A stretch of DNA of 41,911 bases from an uncultured Lachnospiraceae bacterium (lineage in GTDB: Bacteria > Bacillota > Clostridia > Lachnospirales > Lachnospiraceae), in contig CANRZW010000032.1 in assembly GCA_947644545.1 (NCBI GenBank), forward strand, positions 1 to 41,911, read 5' to 3'. Both the position numbers and the translations under genes were made by a program. This document shows positions 32,608 through 40,269 of the stretch, in pieces. Numbering within the stretch: the first letter of the stretch is position 1; every line of letters begins with the position of its first letter. Below the pieces are notes generated by a model. The model did not search any database, had not been told where the DNA came from, and saw nothing but the letters and a program-made list of their open reading frames with translations.

Positions 32608-32664
32608 AAAAAGATTGAGAAATGACGAAACAGAATGACAAAATTAGGAAGAAGGGGTAAGAAA

Positions 32665-33912
32665 ATGAAGAAGAATGGAAAATGCGGTGTGAAATTGTTT
32701 ACAAGAGCTTATATTTTTCTGATTCTGATCAGCCTGATGACGGCCATGAGCTATAGCATGATCTCCACATTGATCACGAATTATGCTGTAGAACTGGGCG
32801 GAACGCTTGCCATGGCCGGGACAATCGCCGGTATTTTTTCCATGGCGGCGTTGTTTAGCCGACCTGTCGGAGGAGTGGTCTGCGATACGCTGGACAAGAA
32901 GAAGATCTGTATGGCTGCCACGATTGTGTTTACCTTAAGCTTTCCCGGTTATGCGCTTTCCAGGAATATGGCGGCGCTGCTTTTTTTCAGAATGCTGCAG
33001 GGGTTTGCTTTCGGAATCAGCGGTACCGCCAATATGGCGCTTGTTGCGGAGGTCGTGCCAAAGAAGCGGCTGGGTGAGGGACTGGGGTATTTTGGATTAG
33101 GCCAGGTAGTCTCGCAGGTAATCGGGCCGATCGCCGGAGTGGCAATGAAGGAGAGGCTGGGATTCGAGAAGCTGTTTTATTTTGTGACCGGAATTTCGGC
33201 GATTGCAGTTTTTTTACTGCTCCTGTTCCGTTATAATAAACAGACAGGGAGCGGTATATCTGAGGAGGCGGAGAGGAAGTCCGGGAAAATGGCGGACGCT
33301 CTCACCCTGCGGAGACTGGTCGCGGTGGAATGTCTGGTCTATGCGCTGACAGCCGGTATGTTTTCCATGGCCAATGGTGTTACCAGCTCTTTCCTGGTGC
33401 TTTTGGGGGAGGAGCGGGGAATTGCGAATATAGCGCTCTTCTTTACGGTAAACGCTGTCTGCCTGTTCTTTATCAGGATCCTGATGGGGAAGATCGCGGA
33501 CCGGGCTTCGGTTCTTTGGATCGTAGGTATTTCGCTGGCGGTCAGTCTTCTTTCCATGACGCTGCTGGCGAAGGCATTTGTGCTGAAAGCGGTGCTTTTG
33601 GCGGCACTGTTCAAGGCGATCGGGCAGGGCGGCGGCCAGATCTCGCTCCAGTCGGCCTGCATTAAGGCGGTGGATGAATCGAGAGTGGGCGTGGCCTCCA
33701 GCACGTATTATATCGGGGCGGATATCGGCAATGCGCTGGGGCCGGCGATCGGCGGCTGGATATCCGGCCTGTGGGGGTATGAGGTGATGTTTCATGCGGT
33801 CGCGGCGCTGATGGGAATGATGTTGGTGTTTTTCTGGTGTTACGAGAGAAGGATGAAAAGAATGGAAGGAATGAGAAGAACGGAGGGGGAAAATGGGAGT
33901 TCTCAGGTTTAA
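32665..33912 (+). CDS. Major facilitator superfamily transporter
   Basis: The 415-residue protein has about twelve hydrophobic segments and the MFS loop RPVGGVVCDTLDKKKICM between helices 2 and 3, a variant of the G-x-x-x-D-R/K motif. ATG 32665 is preferred because AAGGGG lies seven bases upstream; the in-frame ATG at 32635 has no site and adds a basic tail. It is the first gene of an operon with an esterase-like protein and a GH51 enzyme and overlaps the next gene by 20 bases. It may import an arabinoside or export the released aromatic acid; the sequence does not decide. Confidence 0.88.
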   Translation: MKKNGKCGVKLFTRAYIFLILISLMTAMSYSMISTLITNYAVELGGTLAMAGTIAGIFSMAALFSRPVGGVVCDTLDKKKICMAATIVFTLSFPGYALSRNMAALLFFRMLQGFAFGISGTANMALVAEVVPKKRLGEGLGYFGLGQVVSQVIGPIAGVAMKERLGFEKLFYFVTGISAIAVFLLLLFRYNKQTGSGISEEAERKSGKMADALTLRRLVAVECLVYALTAGMFSMANGVTSSFLVLLGEERGIANIALFFTVNAVCLFFIRILMGKIADRASVLWIVGISLAVSLLSMTLLAKAFVLKAVLLAALFKAIGQGGGQISLQSACIKAVDESRVGVASSTYYIGADIGNALGPAIGGWISGLWGYEVMFHAVAALMGMMLVFFWCYERRMKRMEGMRRTEGENGSSQV

Positions 33913-34762
33913 TTATCACTCGGAAGTATTGGGCATGTATACGGATATCACGGTCACTTATCCCACGGGACGCTATACCTGCGGGGTAACGGACGGCTCG
34001 GAGAGCGGGCTGCCGGGCAGCGGCGTAAAGAAGAGGACGTATGTGCCCGGCATGAAGCTGCCGACAGTGTATATGCTGCATGGCGGTGGAGAGGACGACA
34101 CTGTTTTTCAAAGAATGAGCCGCCTGGAATATTATGCGGAGCAGAACGGGGTTATGACAGTGACACCGCAGGTCAATGATAGTTTCTTTCTGGATACCCG
34201 CTATGGGATCCGCTATTTTACATATCTTACGGAGGAGCTGCCGGTGCTGATCCGGTCGCTCTTTGCATCTTCCGGCGCTCGTGAGGATAATTATGTTGTG
34301 GGCATGGCCATGGGAGGAAACGGGGCGCTGCAGCTTGCCATGCGGCGGCCGGATTTGTATGCGGCCTGTGTGGATCTGTCCGGCGGGATCGGCTGCACCA
34401 TCGATACGGACAACCTTGTCAGTCAGCTTAATTCGATTGGACATCTGCCGAAATTCCAGGGGGCATTCGGAGAGGCAGCAGGGATTCCGGGAAGCGAATA
34501 CGACCTGGCGGTGTATGCGAAACGTAACAAGGAGGAAGGGATTGAAGTCCCGCAGTTGTTCCTGGCGGTTGGAAAGGAGGATTTTATCCGGGATGTGGTG
34601 AGAAAGGACCGGGATGCGCTCTTACGCCTGGGCTATCAGATCACCTACGAGGAGCCGGAGGGGTATGCGCATGACTGGGATTTCTGGGATGTTTATCTGA
34701 AGAAGACATTTGATGAGTGGCTGCCCATAACAGGGCGGAGAAAAGGAGGAAGTGCAGAATGA
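33893..34762 (+). CDS. Esterase-D-like alpha/beta-hydrolase with nucleophile Ser replaced by Ala
   Basis: The 289-residue protein is close in pattern to small intracellular acetylesterases: TVYMLHGGGEDDTVFQRMS (oxyanion region), RYGIRYFTYLTEELP and YVVGMAMGGNGALQLAMR, where active relatives have G-x-S-M-G-G. The central codon is GCC (34307-34309, Ala139); a single base change from TCC would explain it. The acid/His end is kept (YAHDWDFWD). The protein is otherwise full length with a good GGAGGGG site, so it is either a pseudoenzyme with a binding role or recently inactivated. It overlaps its neighbours on both sides (20 bp and ATGA), so it is translated as part of the GH51 operon. Confidence 0.88.
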   Translation: MGVLRFNYHSEVLGMYTDITVTYPTGRYTCGVTDGSESGLPGSGVKKRTYVPGMKLPTVYMLHGGGEDDTVFQRMSRLEYYAEQNGVMTVTPQVNDSFFLDTRYGIRYFTYLTEELPVLIRSLFASSGAREDNYVVGMAMGGNGALQLAMRRPDLYAACVDLSGGIGCTIDTDNLVSQLNSIGHLPKFQGAFGEAAGIPGSEYDLAVYAKRNKEEGIEVPQLFLAVGKEDFIRDVVRKDRDALLRLGYQITYEEPEGYAHDWDFWDVYLKKTFDEWLPITGRRKGGSAE

Positions 34763-36375
34763 AAGAGGCAAAGAAGGCAACCGTTTTTCTACATCCGGGG
34801 CATAGAATCGGAGAGATCTCTCCGCGGCTGTTCGGAGCATTTATCGAACCGATCGGAACGATCGTGGACGGGAGTATGTACAATCCGAAACATGTATCTG
34901 CAGACGAGCTGGGATTTCGAACCGATTTCCTGCAGGCAGTAAGGGAAACAGGGCTTCCGGCCGTGCGTCTGCCGGGCGGTAATTTTGTGTCCGGCTGGAA
35001 CTGGAAGGATTCCATCGGGCCTGTAGAGAAGAGGAAGAAACATCTGGATCTGGCCTGGTTCCAGTACATCACCAATCAGGTGGGTCATGACGAGTATCTG
35101 CGGTGGAGTGAAAAAGCAGGTACGGAACCGATGTATACCATTAACCTTGGTACCGGAGGGATTGAGGATGCAATCGATATTGCCGCTTATACCAACCATC
35201 CGGGCGGAGAGTACTGGTCGGATCTTCGTCAAAAGAACGGACATGAGAAGCCCTATGGCGTGAAGATCTGGTATCTGGGCAATGAAATGGACGGGCCATG
35301 GCAGATCGGATCCTGGGAAAAGGCGCCGCGGGGATACGGTGTTCTTGCAAATGAAGTTTCCAAGGCGATGAAATGGGTGGATCCGACGATTGAGACGGTA
35401 GCCTGTGTTTCCAGCTCTCCCAATCTGTCCCATTATCCGCAGTGGGATATGGATGTACTGGAGCAATGTTATGAAAGTGTGGATTATATCTCGCTGCATC
35501 ATTATCATGCGGCGACACCTGATAACCTGCCGGCTCTGATGGGAGGATCGGTTTATTTTGAGAACTATATCAACACGGAGATTGCACTCTGCGATTTCCT
35601 GCAGGCCAAGCTGCGATCACCGCGTAAGATGATGCTTTCATTCGACGAATATGCGACGATCCTGCGGCCGGCGGAGGAACTGCATCCCGGGTATGGGCCA
35701 CATGCAATCTATGCGGCGCATTATCGGTTCGATCAGAACAGGGAATATGTGCTGCATGATCCGGATCATATGGAAGGCGCGCGCGCACCGAAGATTCCGC
35801 AGATGATGGAGGCGCTGACCAACACCTCCACGCTGATGGCCTTTCTGCGCCATGCCGACCGGGTAAAGATTGGCTGTATGACGAGCGGTCTTGCAGCGCT
35901 TGCCAGAACGGACAGAGAGCATGTGTGGAAGCCTGCCGGCTATTATCCCTATGAGGATATGATCCGTCACGCAACCGGCGTATCTCTGCGCCCGCTGGTT
36001 ACCTGCGATTGTTTTGATATTCCAGGATATGCCATGGATGACAATTCGCAGTACCAGACACAGCGTGGTGTGCCTTATATTGATGCAGCCGCAGCTTATG
36101 ATGAGGAAAAGGGTGAGATGACTGTCTATATCATCAACCGCAGCTGGGAAGAGGACTTTGAGATCGATCTGGATGTCAGCCATTTCCACGGTTATACATT
36201 GAAGGAACATGTACAGATGTATTCGGAGGATCCGCAGGCAGGAAATACCTGGGAGGATCCGGAGAAGGTGAAGCCGTCAGTCTCGGAAGCCGCAGACTTT
36301 AAAGACGGCCGGATCACATCTGTCGTGAAGAAGCTTTCCTGGAATGCTTTTCGTCTGGTGCGCGCTGATCGTTAA
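34759..36375 (+). CDS. Alpha-L-arabinofuranosidase, GH51 family
   Basis: The 538-residue enzyme has the GH51 layout: a (beta/alpha)8 barrel starting HRIGEISPRLFGAFIEPIG, LRLPGGNF-like segment VRLPGGNFVSGWNW, acid/base Glu176 in WYLGNEMDGPW and nucleophile Glu297 in MLSFDEYAT, then a C-terminal beta domain from about 400. It removes terminal alpha-L-arabinofuranosyl groups from arabino-oligosaccharides. No signal peptide is present, so the substrate must be imported first. AAGGAGG lies nine bases before ATG 34759, which overlaps the previous stop. It is the only glycoside hydrolase in the locus and the best guide to its substrate. Confidence 0.94.
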   Translation: MKEAKKATVFLHPGHRIGEISPRLFGAFIEPIGTIVDGSMYNPKHVSADELGFRTDFLQAVRETGLPAVRLPGGNFVSGWNWKDSIGPVEKRKKHLDLAWFQYITNQVGHDEYLRWSEKAGTEPMYTINLGTGGIEDAIDIAAYTNHPGGEYWSDLRQKNGHEKPYGVKIWYLGNEMDGPWQIGSWEKAPRGYGVLANEVSKAMKWVDPTIETVACVSSSPNLSHYPQWDMDVLEQCYESVDYISLHHYHAATPDNLPALMGGSVYFENYINTEIALCDFLQAKLRSPRKMMLSFDEYATILRPAEELHPGYGPHAIYAAHYRFDQNREYVLHDPDHMEGARAPKIPQMMEALTNTSTLMAFLRHADRVKIGCMTSGLAALARTDREHVWKPAGYYPYEDMIRHATGVSLRPLVTCDCFDIPGYAMDDNSQYQTQRGVPYIDAAAAYDEEKGEMTVYIINRSWEEDFEIDLDVSHFHGYTLKEHVQMYSEDPQAGNTWEDPEKVKPSVSEAADFKDGRITSVVKKLSWNAFRLVRADR

Positions 36376-36392
36376 GCGTGATGTTTTTGTCA

Positions 36393-36440
36393 TTGCACTT
36401 CGGCGTCTATAAGATATAATAAAGCTAATGACACTAATGA
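36393..36440 (+). promoter_or_regulatory. Promoter region of serine hydrolase copy 3 with a tandem 9-bp repeat
   Basis: TATAAT (36415-36420) is a perfect -10, with TTGCAC (36393-36398) as a weak -35 at 16 bases. CTAATGA occurs twice, at 36425-36431 and 36434-36440, nine bases apart, just after the -10. It resembles half of the LacI-type operator (GCTAA) but lacks the palindrome. The gap to the GH51 stop is 93 bp. Confidence 0.45.
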
Positions 36441-36468
36441 TATCTATAGAAGAAGGGGGTAATCACAA

Positions 36469-37626
36469 ATGGGAAGTTTTACGTATCTGGATGATTTTCT
36501 GAAAGAGCGTGTACAGAGAGGGCCTGTCGGCTGCGGATGCGCCGTGGCGCAGGACGGCAGGATATTGTATGAAGGGTATTATGGGTATGCGGATCTGGAA
36601 AAGGGCAGGCCGATCACGCCGGACAGTGTATACAGACAGTTTTCCATGACGAAAGTAGTGGTGTGTACGGCGGCGATGATGCTGTTTGAGCGTGGGCGTT
36701 TCCTGATGAATGATCCGATCTATGAGTATTTCCCGGAATGGAGAGATACCATGGTGGCGGAGGAGAATGAAGATGGCGCCATCCTGATCAGGCCGGTCAA
36801 AAGCCCGATCCGGGTCAAGGACTGCTTCTCCATGGCGATGGGAATCGGATACGACGGGGATGACTATACGCATAGAGTGATGAAGCAGGTACGCGCGAAT
36901 CTGAGGAAGTCGGTAGGGGACTATACGCTGCGGCAGGATATTCACGCCATGGCTCAGGTACCGGTCAGATTTGATCCGGGAACCCATTTCCTGTACGGAT
37001 TCGGCCATGAGCTGGTGGCAGGGCTGATCGAGGTAGTTTCGGGTAAAAAGGTGAGTGAGTTCCTGCAGGAAGAGATCTTCGATCCGTTGGAGATGAAGAG
37101 TACCGGTTATCGTTATTTTGGCGACACAAGGGAGCGCATGGTAACGCCTTATTATATGCAGGAGGACGGAAGCAGGGTGCCGACGACAGCAATGTTTGAT
37201 GAGCGTCATGAGCCTGATGCGAAATATGAAGCGGGCGGCGCCGGACTCTTTTCCACGGTCAGGGATTACCTCACATTCTCGCAGATGCTGGCTTGTGGCG
37301 GGAATTGGAAAGGACAGCAGATCATCGGAAGAAAGACGATCGACCTTATGCGGTCCAATCTTATGAATGAACAGCAGCTTAAAGATTTCCAGAATTCTTA
37401 TCTGGACGGATATGGATACGGGTATGGTGTGCGCACCATGATGCAGCCGGGCGTTGGCAGCAGTACGTCGGTGGGAGAATTCGGCTGGACAGGAGCGATG
37501 GGCACTTATGTCTCGATTGATCCGTCAGAGAAGGCATCGATAGTCTATATGCATAATCTGGATCCTAATATGGAGGAGTATACACATATCCGTGTGCGCA
37601 ATATGGCGTATGGAGCCTTGAAGTAG
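36469..37626 (+). CDS. Beta-lactamase-fold serine hydrolase (class C/EstB-like), copy 3
   Basis: The 385-residue paralogue of the genes at 29938 and 31255 has Ser59-Lys62 in RQFSMTKVVVC, Tyr176 in FLYGFGHELVA and VGEFGWTGAMGT as the third motif, where the second Gly of WTGG is Ala. Its N-terminus (YLDDFLKERVQRGPVGCGCAVAQDGRIL in overlapping parts) aligns with the other two without gaps up to the SxxK. No signal peptide is seen. AGAAGGGGG lies before the ATG. It has its own promoter and points the opposite way from the other two copies. Confidence 0.9.
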   Translation: MGSFTYLDDFLKERVQRGPVGCGCAVAQDGRILYEGYYGYADLEKGRPITPDSVYRQFSMTKVVVCTAAMMLFERGRFLMNDPIYEYFPEWRDTMVAEENEDGAILIRPVKSPIRVKDCFSMAMGIGYDGDDYTHRVMKQVRANLRKSVGDYTLRQDIHAMAQVPVRFDPGTHFLYGFGHELVAGLIEVVSGKKVSEFLQEEIFDPLEMKSTGYRYFGDTRERMVTPYYMQEDGSRVPTTAMFDERHEPDAKYEAGGAGLFSTVRDYLTFSQMLACGGNWKGQQIIGRKTIDLMRSNLMNEQQLKDFQNSYLDGYGYGYGVRTMMQPGVGSSTSVGEFGWTGAMGTYVSIDPSEKASIVYMHNLDPNMEEYTHIRVRNMAYGALK

Positions 37627-37650
37627 GACAGGCAGGGTTATTATTCACGG

Positions 37651-37674
37651 TGCCCTGCACTCTGCTGCAGGGCA
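37651..37674 (+). terminator. Hairpin downstream of serine hydrolase copy 3
   Basis: TGCCCTGCA (37651-37659) and TGCAGGGCA (37666-37674) form a perfect nine-base-pair stem with a six-base loop, 25 bases after the stop codon. No U run follows, so termination here is only likely from position. Confidence 0.5.
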
Positions 37675-37702
37675 GGTGACCGGTTCTGACGCATGATGGT
37701 GG

Positions 37703-37731
37703 TTTACAAGGAGGATAAAAGAAGATATACT
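37703..37731 (+). promoter_or_regulatory. Promoter of the HtrA-like gene
   Basis: TTTACA (37703-37708), 17 bases and TATACT (37726-37731), each five of six to consensus, lie about 50 bases before the HtrA-like start. The spacer contains AAGGAGG, which has no start codon after it at a useful distance and is probably fortuitous. Confidence 0.6.
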
Positions 37732-37782
37732 ATCAGTTAGGAAATTAACGGTTAAAAGGATAGCAGGAAGGTTGCACACCTT

Positions 37783-39174
37783 ATGGCGGAATGGAACAAG
37801 GAACAGAATGTTATAGAGCAGGATGCGGGCCAGGGAAAAGGCATAGAGCCAAAGGCAGCGAAGGAGCAGGCGGAGTATATGCCGCCGATGCAGTCGGACT
37901 TTCTACGGGAGACGATCAAGCAGAAGCCGGTCAATAAGAAGAAGCTCCTTAGAAGAACGTTGATTACGGTGGTGATGGCCGTGGTATTCGGTCTGGTGGC
38001 GTGCTTTACCTTTCTGGTGTTGGAACCAGTCATCAGCAACCGCCTGTATCCGGAGGAGGAAGCCGAAGAAGTGCGGTTTCCCGAGGAGACGGTGGCGGAG
38101 GAGATGAAGCCGGAAGATATGATCGTGGAGGAAGAAGTACCTCCGCCGCCGGAAACGGTGCCCGTGGAACTGGAGGACGAGCAGATAGAGAAATTGCTGT
38201 CCCAGGTACAATTTGGGATAGAAGATTACCAGATGCTCTATGAAGAACTGGCAGCGCTGGCACAGAAGACAGGGCGGGCCGTAGTCACTGTGACAAGCGT
38301 TGTTTCGGATGTGGACTGGCTCAATGATATCTATGAAAATGAGGCGTCGGCATCGGGCATTATCGTGGCCAATAACGGTAAGGCTGTCCTGATTCTGGTC
38401 AGCGCAGGGGCGCTGAGCGATGCGGACAGTATTATCGTGACTTTCTGCGATCAGGCGAAGGTCAATGCGGAACTGGTACAGAAGGATGCGACTACCGGGC
38501 TGGCAGTATTGTCCGTTCCTCTCGTATCCATCGAGGAAGAGACCATGGATGTGATCGATATTGCGAAGCTGGGCAGTTCCAACAATACGAAACTTCTGGG
38601 AACGCCGGTGATGGCATTGGGAAGTCCGATGGGGGTAAGCGGAACGGTATGTTATGGGATGGTAACCTCGGTGGGGACGGTGATCGACCAGCCGGATTCC
38701 GCTTACAAATCCATTGTTACGGATATATACGGCAGCCGGAACGCGACAGGGATCCTAACGGATCTGAACGGCATGGTGCTGGGGATCATTGACAATATGA
38801 ATACCAGCAATGACATGGGCAACCTGCTGACGGCTTATGGGGTGACGGAACTGAAACGGACCATCGAGAAGATGTCCAACGATCAGGAACGGGCTTATCT
38901 GGGGATCCACGGCGCGGACGTGCCGGAGGAGGCCATTGAGGAGTCTGCGATACCCGTCGGGACCTATATCAAGGAGATAGAGATGGACTCTCCGGCGATG
39001 AATGCGGGTATCCAGAGCGGTGACGTGATCACGCAGGCGAATGAGATACCGATCGAAAGTTATAACGACCTGCTGAATGTGTTGTATAATGCGAAACCTG
39101 AGGATGTGCTGGATGTACTGTTGGTGCGTCAGGGACAGGAAGTGAACGTGCAGGTGACATTGGGGAGACGATAG
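37783..39174 (+). CDS. Membrane-anchored HtrA/DegP-like pseudoprotease with PDZ domain
   Basis: The 463-residue protein has an acidic/basic cytoplasmic N-terminus (1-55), one membrane helix (~60-80), an extracellular Glu/Pro-rich stalk (~90-130), a chymotrypsin-fold HtrA-like domain (~150-355) and a PDZ domain (~368-460; MNAGIQSGDVITQANEIPIESYNDLL in parts). Aligned by eye with HtrA, the catalytic His (TNNHVV) corresponds to Gly209 in ILVSAGAL, the Asp (TDLAVL) to Gly239 in TTGLAVL, and the Ser (GNSGGP) to Ala321 in SRNATGI. All three triad residues are missing while the fold landmarks remain, so it is probably a scaffold or sensor rather than a protease. AGGAAGG precedes the ATG by eleven bases. 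Confidence 0.85.
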   Translation: MAEWNKEQNVIEQDAGQGKGIEPKAAKEQAEYMPPMQSDFLRETIKQKPVNKKKLLRRTLITVVMAVVFGLVACFTFLVLEPVISNRLYPEEEAEEVRFPEETVAEEMKPEDMIVEEEVPPPPETVPVELEDEQIEKLLSQVQFGIEDYQMLYEELAALAQKTGRAVVTVTSVVSDVDWLNDIYENEASASGIIVANNGKAVLILVSAGALSDADSIIVTFCDQAKVNAELVQKDATTGLAVLSVPLVSIEEETMDVIDIAKLGSSNNTKLLGTPVMALGSPMGVSGTVCYGMVTSVGTVIDQPDSAYKSIVTDIYGSRNATGILTDLNGMVLGIIDNMNTSNDMGNLLTAYGVTELKRTIEKMSNDQERAYLGIHGADVPEEAIEESAIPVGTYIKEIEMDSPAMNAGIQSGDVITQANEIPIESYNDLLNVLYNAKPEDVLDVLLVRQGQEVNVQVTLGRR

Positions 39175-39220
39175 AGGAGTTTGCAGTATAGAGTATGACG
39201 CCGACTGATACGAAAGAGCG

Positions 39221-39253
39221 GATGCATTTTGGCATCGTTTCTATAGATAGAAA
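39221..39253 (+). terminator. Hairpins after the HtrA-like gene
   Basis: GATGC (39221-39225) pairs with GCATC (39232-39236), followed by GTTTC, and TTTCTAT-AG-ATAGAAA (39238-39253) is a perfect inverted repeat. Together they may act as a weak terminator. A further stem, GGGTATTGA with TCAATATCC, lies just before the YhaM site. The 129-bp gap holds no gene. Confidence 0.4.
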
Positions 39254-39303
39254 AAGGGGTATTGAGTGAAATCAATATCCTGTAGCGCAAGACGGAGGAG
39301 ATT

Positions 39304-40248
39304 ATGAAATATATCAGGGATTTTAAAGAGAGCGATCGGGTATTCGACATTTATCTTTGCAAGCATAAACAGTCAGCGGTCACGAAGAACGGTAAGCCTT
39401 ATGAGAATGTGATCCTGCAGGATAAGACAGGGATTGTGGATGCCAAGATCTGGGATCCGAACAATGCGGGGATTGAGGACTTTGATTCACTGGATTATAT
39501 AGAAGTGTATGGAGATGTGACGAGCTTTCAGGGCGCTTTTCAGGTTAATGTGAAGAGAGTGCGCAAGTGCCGTGAAGGCGAGTATAATCCCGCAGACTAT
39601 CTTCCGGTGAGCAAATTTCCGATAGACGATATGATGAAAGAATTGCTGGAGCTGATCGGCAGCATCGAGAACATCTATCTGAAAAAGCTGCTAAGAGCCT
39701 TTTTCGTGGAAGACAAGGAGTTCGTGAAGGCTTTCAGGCAGTCTTCGGCGGCAAAGACGGTGCATCACGGTTTCGTTGGAGGCCTGTTGCAGCATACACT
39801 GGCGGTAGCCAGATTGTGTGATTACTTCTGCACGCAGTATCCTGTTTTAAAAAGGGATCTGTTGCTTACGGCGGCGATCTGCCATGATATCGGCAAGACG
39901 AAGGAATTATCCCTTTTCCCGCAGAATGATTATACGGATGACGGACAGTTTTTGGGACATATTGTGATCGGCAGTGAGATGATCGGGGAGAAAGTGAAGG
40001 CGATAGAAGGTTTCCCGGCATTTCTGGCCAGTGAGCTGAAACATTGTATCCTGTCCCATCACGGAGAATATGAATTCGGTTCGCCGAAGAAACCGGCGAT
40101 CGTAGAGGCGGTGGCTCTGACTTTTGCGGATAATACGGATGCGAAGATGGAGACTTTCACGGAGCTTCTGGAGAATGCGAAAGAGACGGGATGGCTTGGG
40201 TTTAACCGGCTGTTTGAGTCGAATGTGCGTGGCACGAGATTGGAGTAG
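39304..40248 (+). CDS. yhaM: 3'-5' exoribonuclease of the YhaM/CbfA family (OB fold plus HD domain)
   Basis: The 314-residue protein has an N-terminal OB-fold nucleic-acid-binding domain (about 10-90; DKTGIVDAKIWDPN is typical) and an HD phosphohydrolase domain (about 150-290), with His154/155, His164 in LLQHTLAVA, the His194-Asp195 pair in CHDIGKTKE, ILSHHGEYEFGSPKKP and a distal Asp in TFADNTDAK. YhaM degrades single-stranded RNA 3'-5' in the cytoplasm and matures or clears RNA fragments. GGAGGAG lies just before the ATG. The gene lies 21 bases before the rlmD-like gene and is probably co-transcribed with it. Confidence 0.92.
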   Translation: MKYIRDFKESDRVFDIYLCKHKQSAVTKNGKPYENVILQDKTGIVDAKIWDPNNAGIEDFDSLDYIEVYGDVTSFQGAFQVNVKRVRKCREGEYNPADYLPVSKFPIDDMMKELLELIGSIENIYLKKLLRAFFVEDKEFVKAFRQSSAAKTVHHGFVGGLLQHTLAVARLCDYFCTQYPVLKRDLLLTAAICHDIGKTKELSLFPQNDYTDDGQFLGHIVIGSEMIGEKVKAIEGFPAFLASELKHCILSHHGEYEFGSPKKPAIVEAVALTFADNTDAKMETFTELLENAKETGWLGFNRLFESNVRGTRLE

Positions 40249-40269
40249 GAAAGCGGCAGAGAGGTGTGT

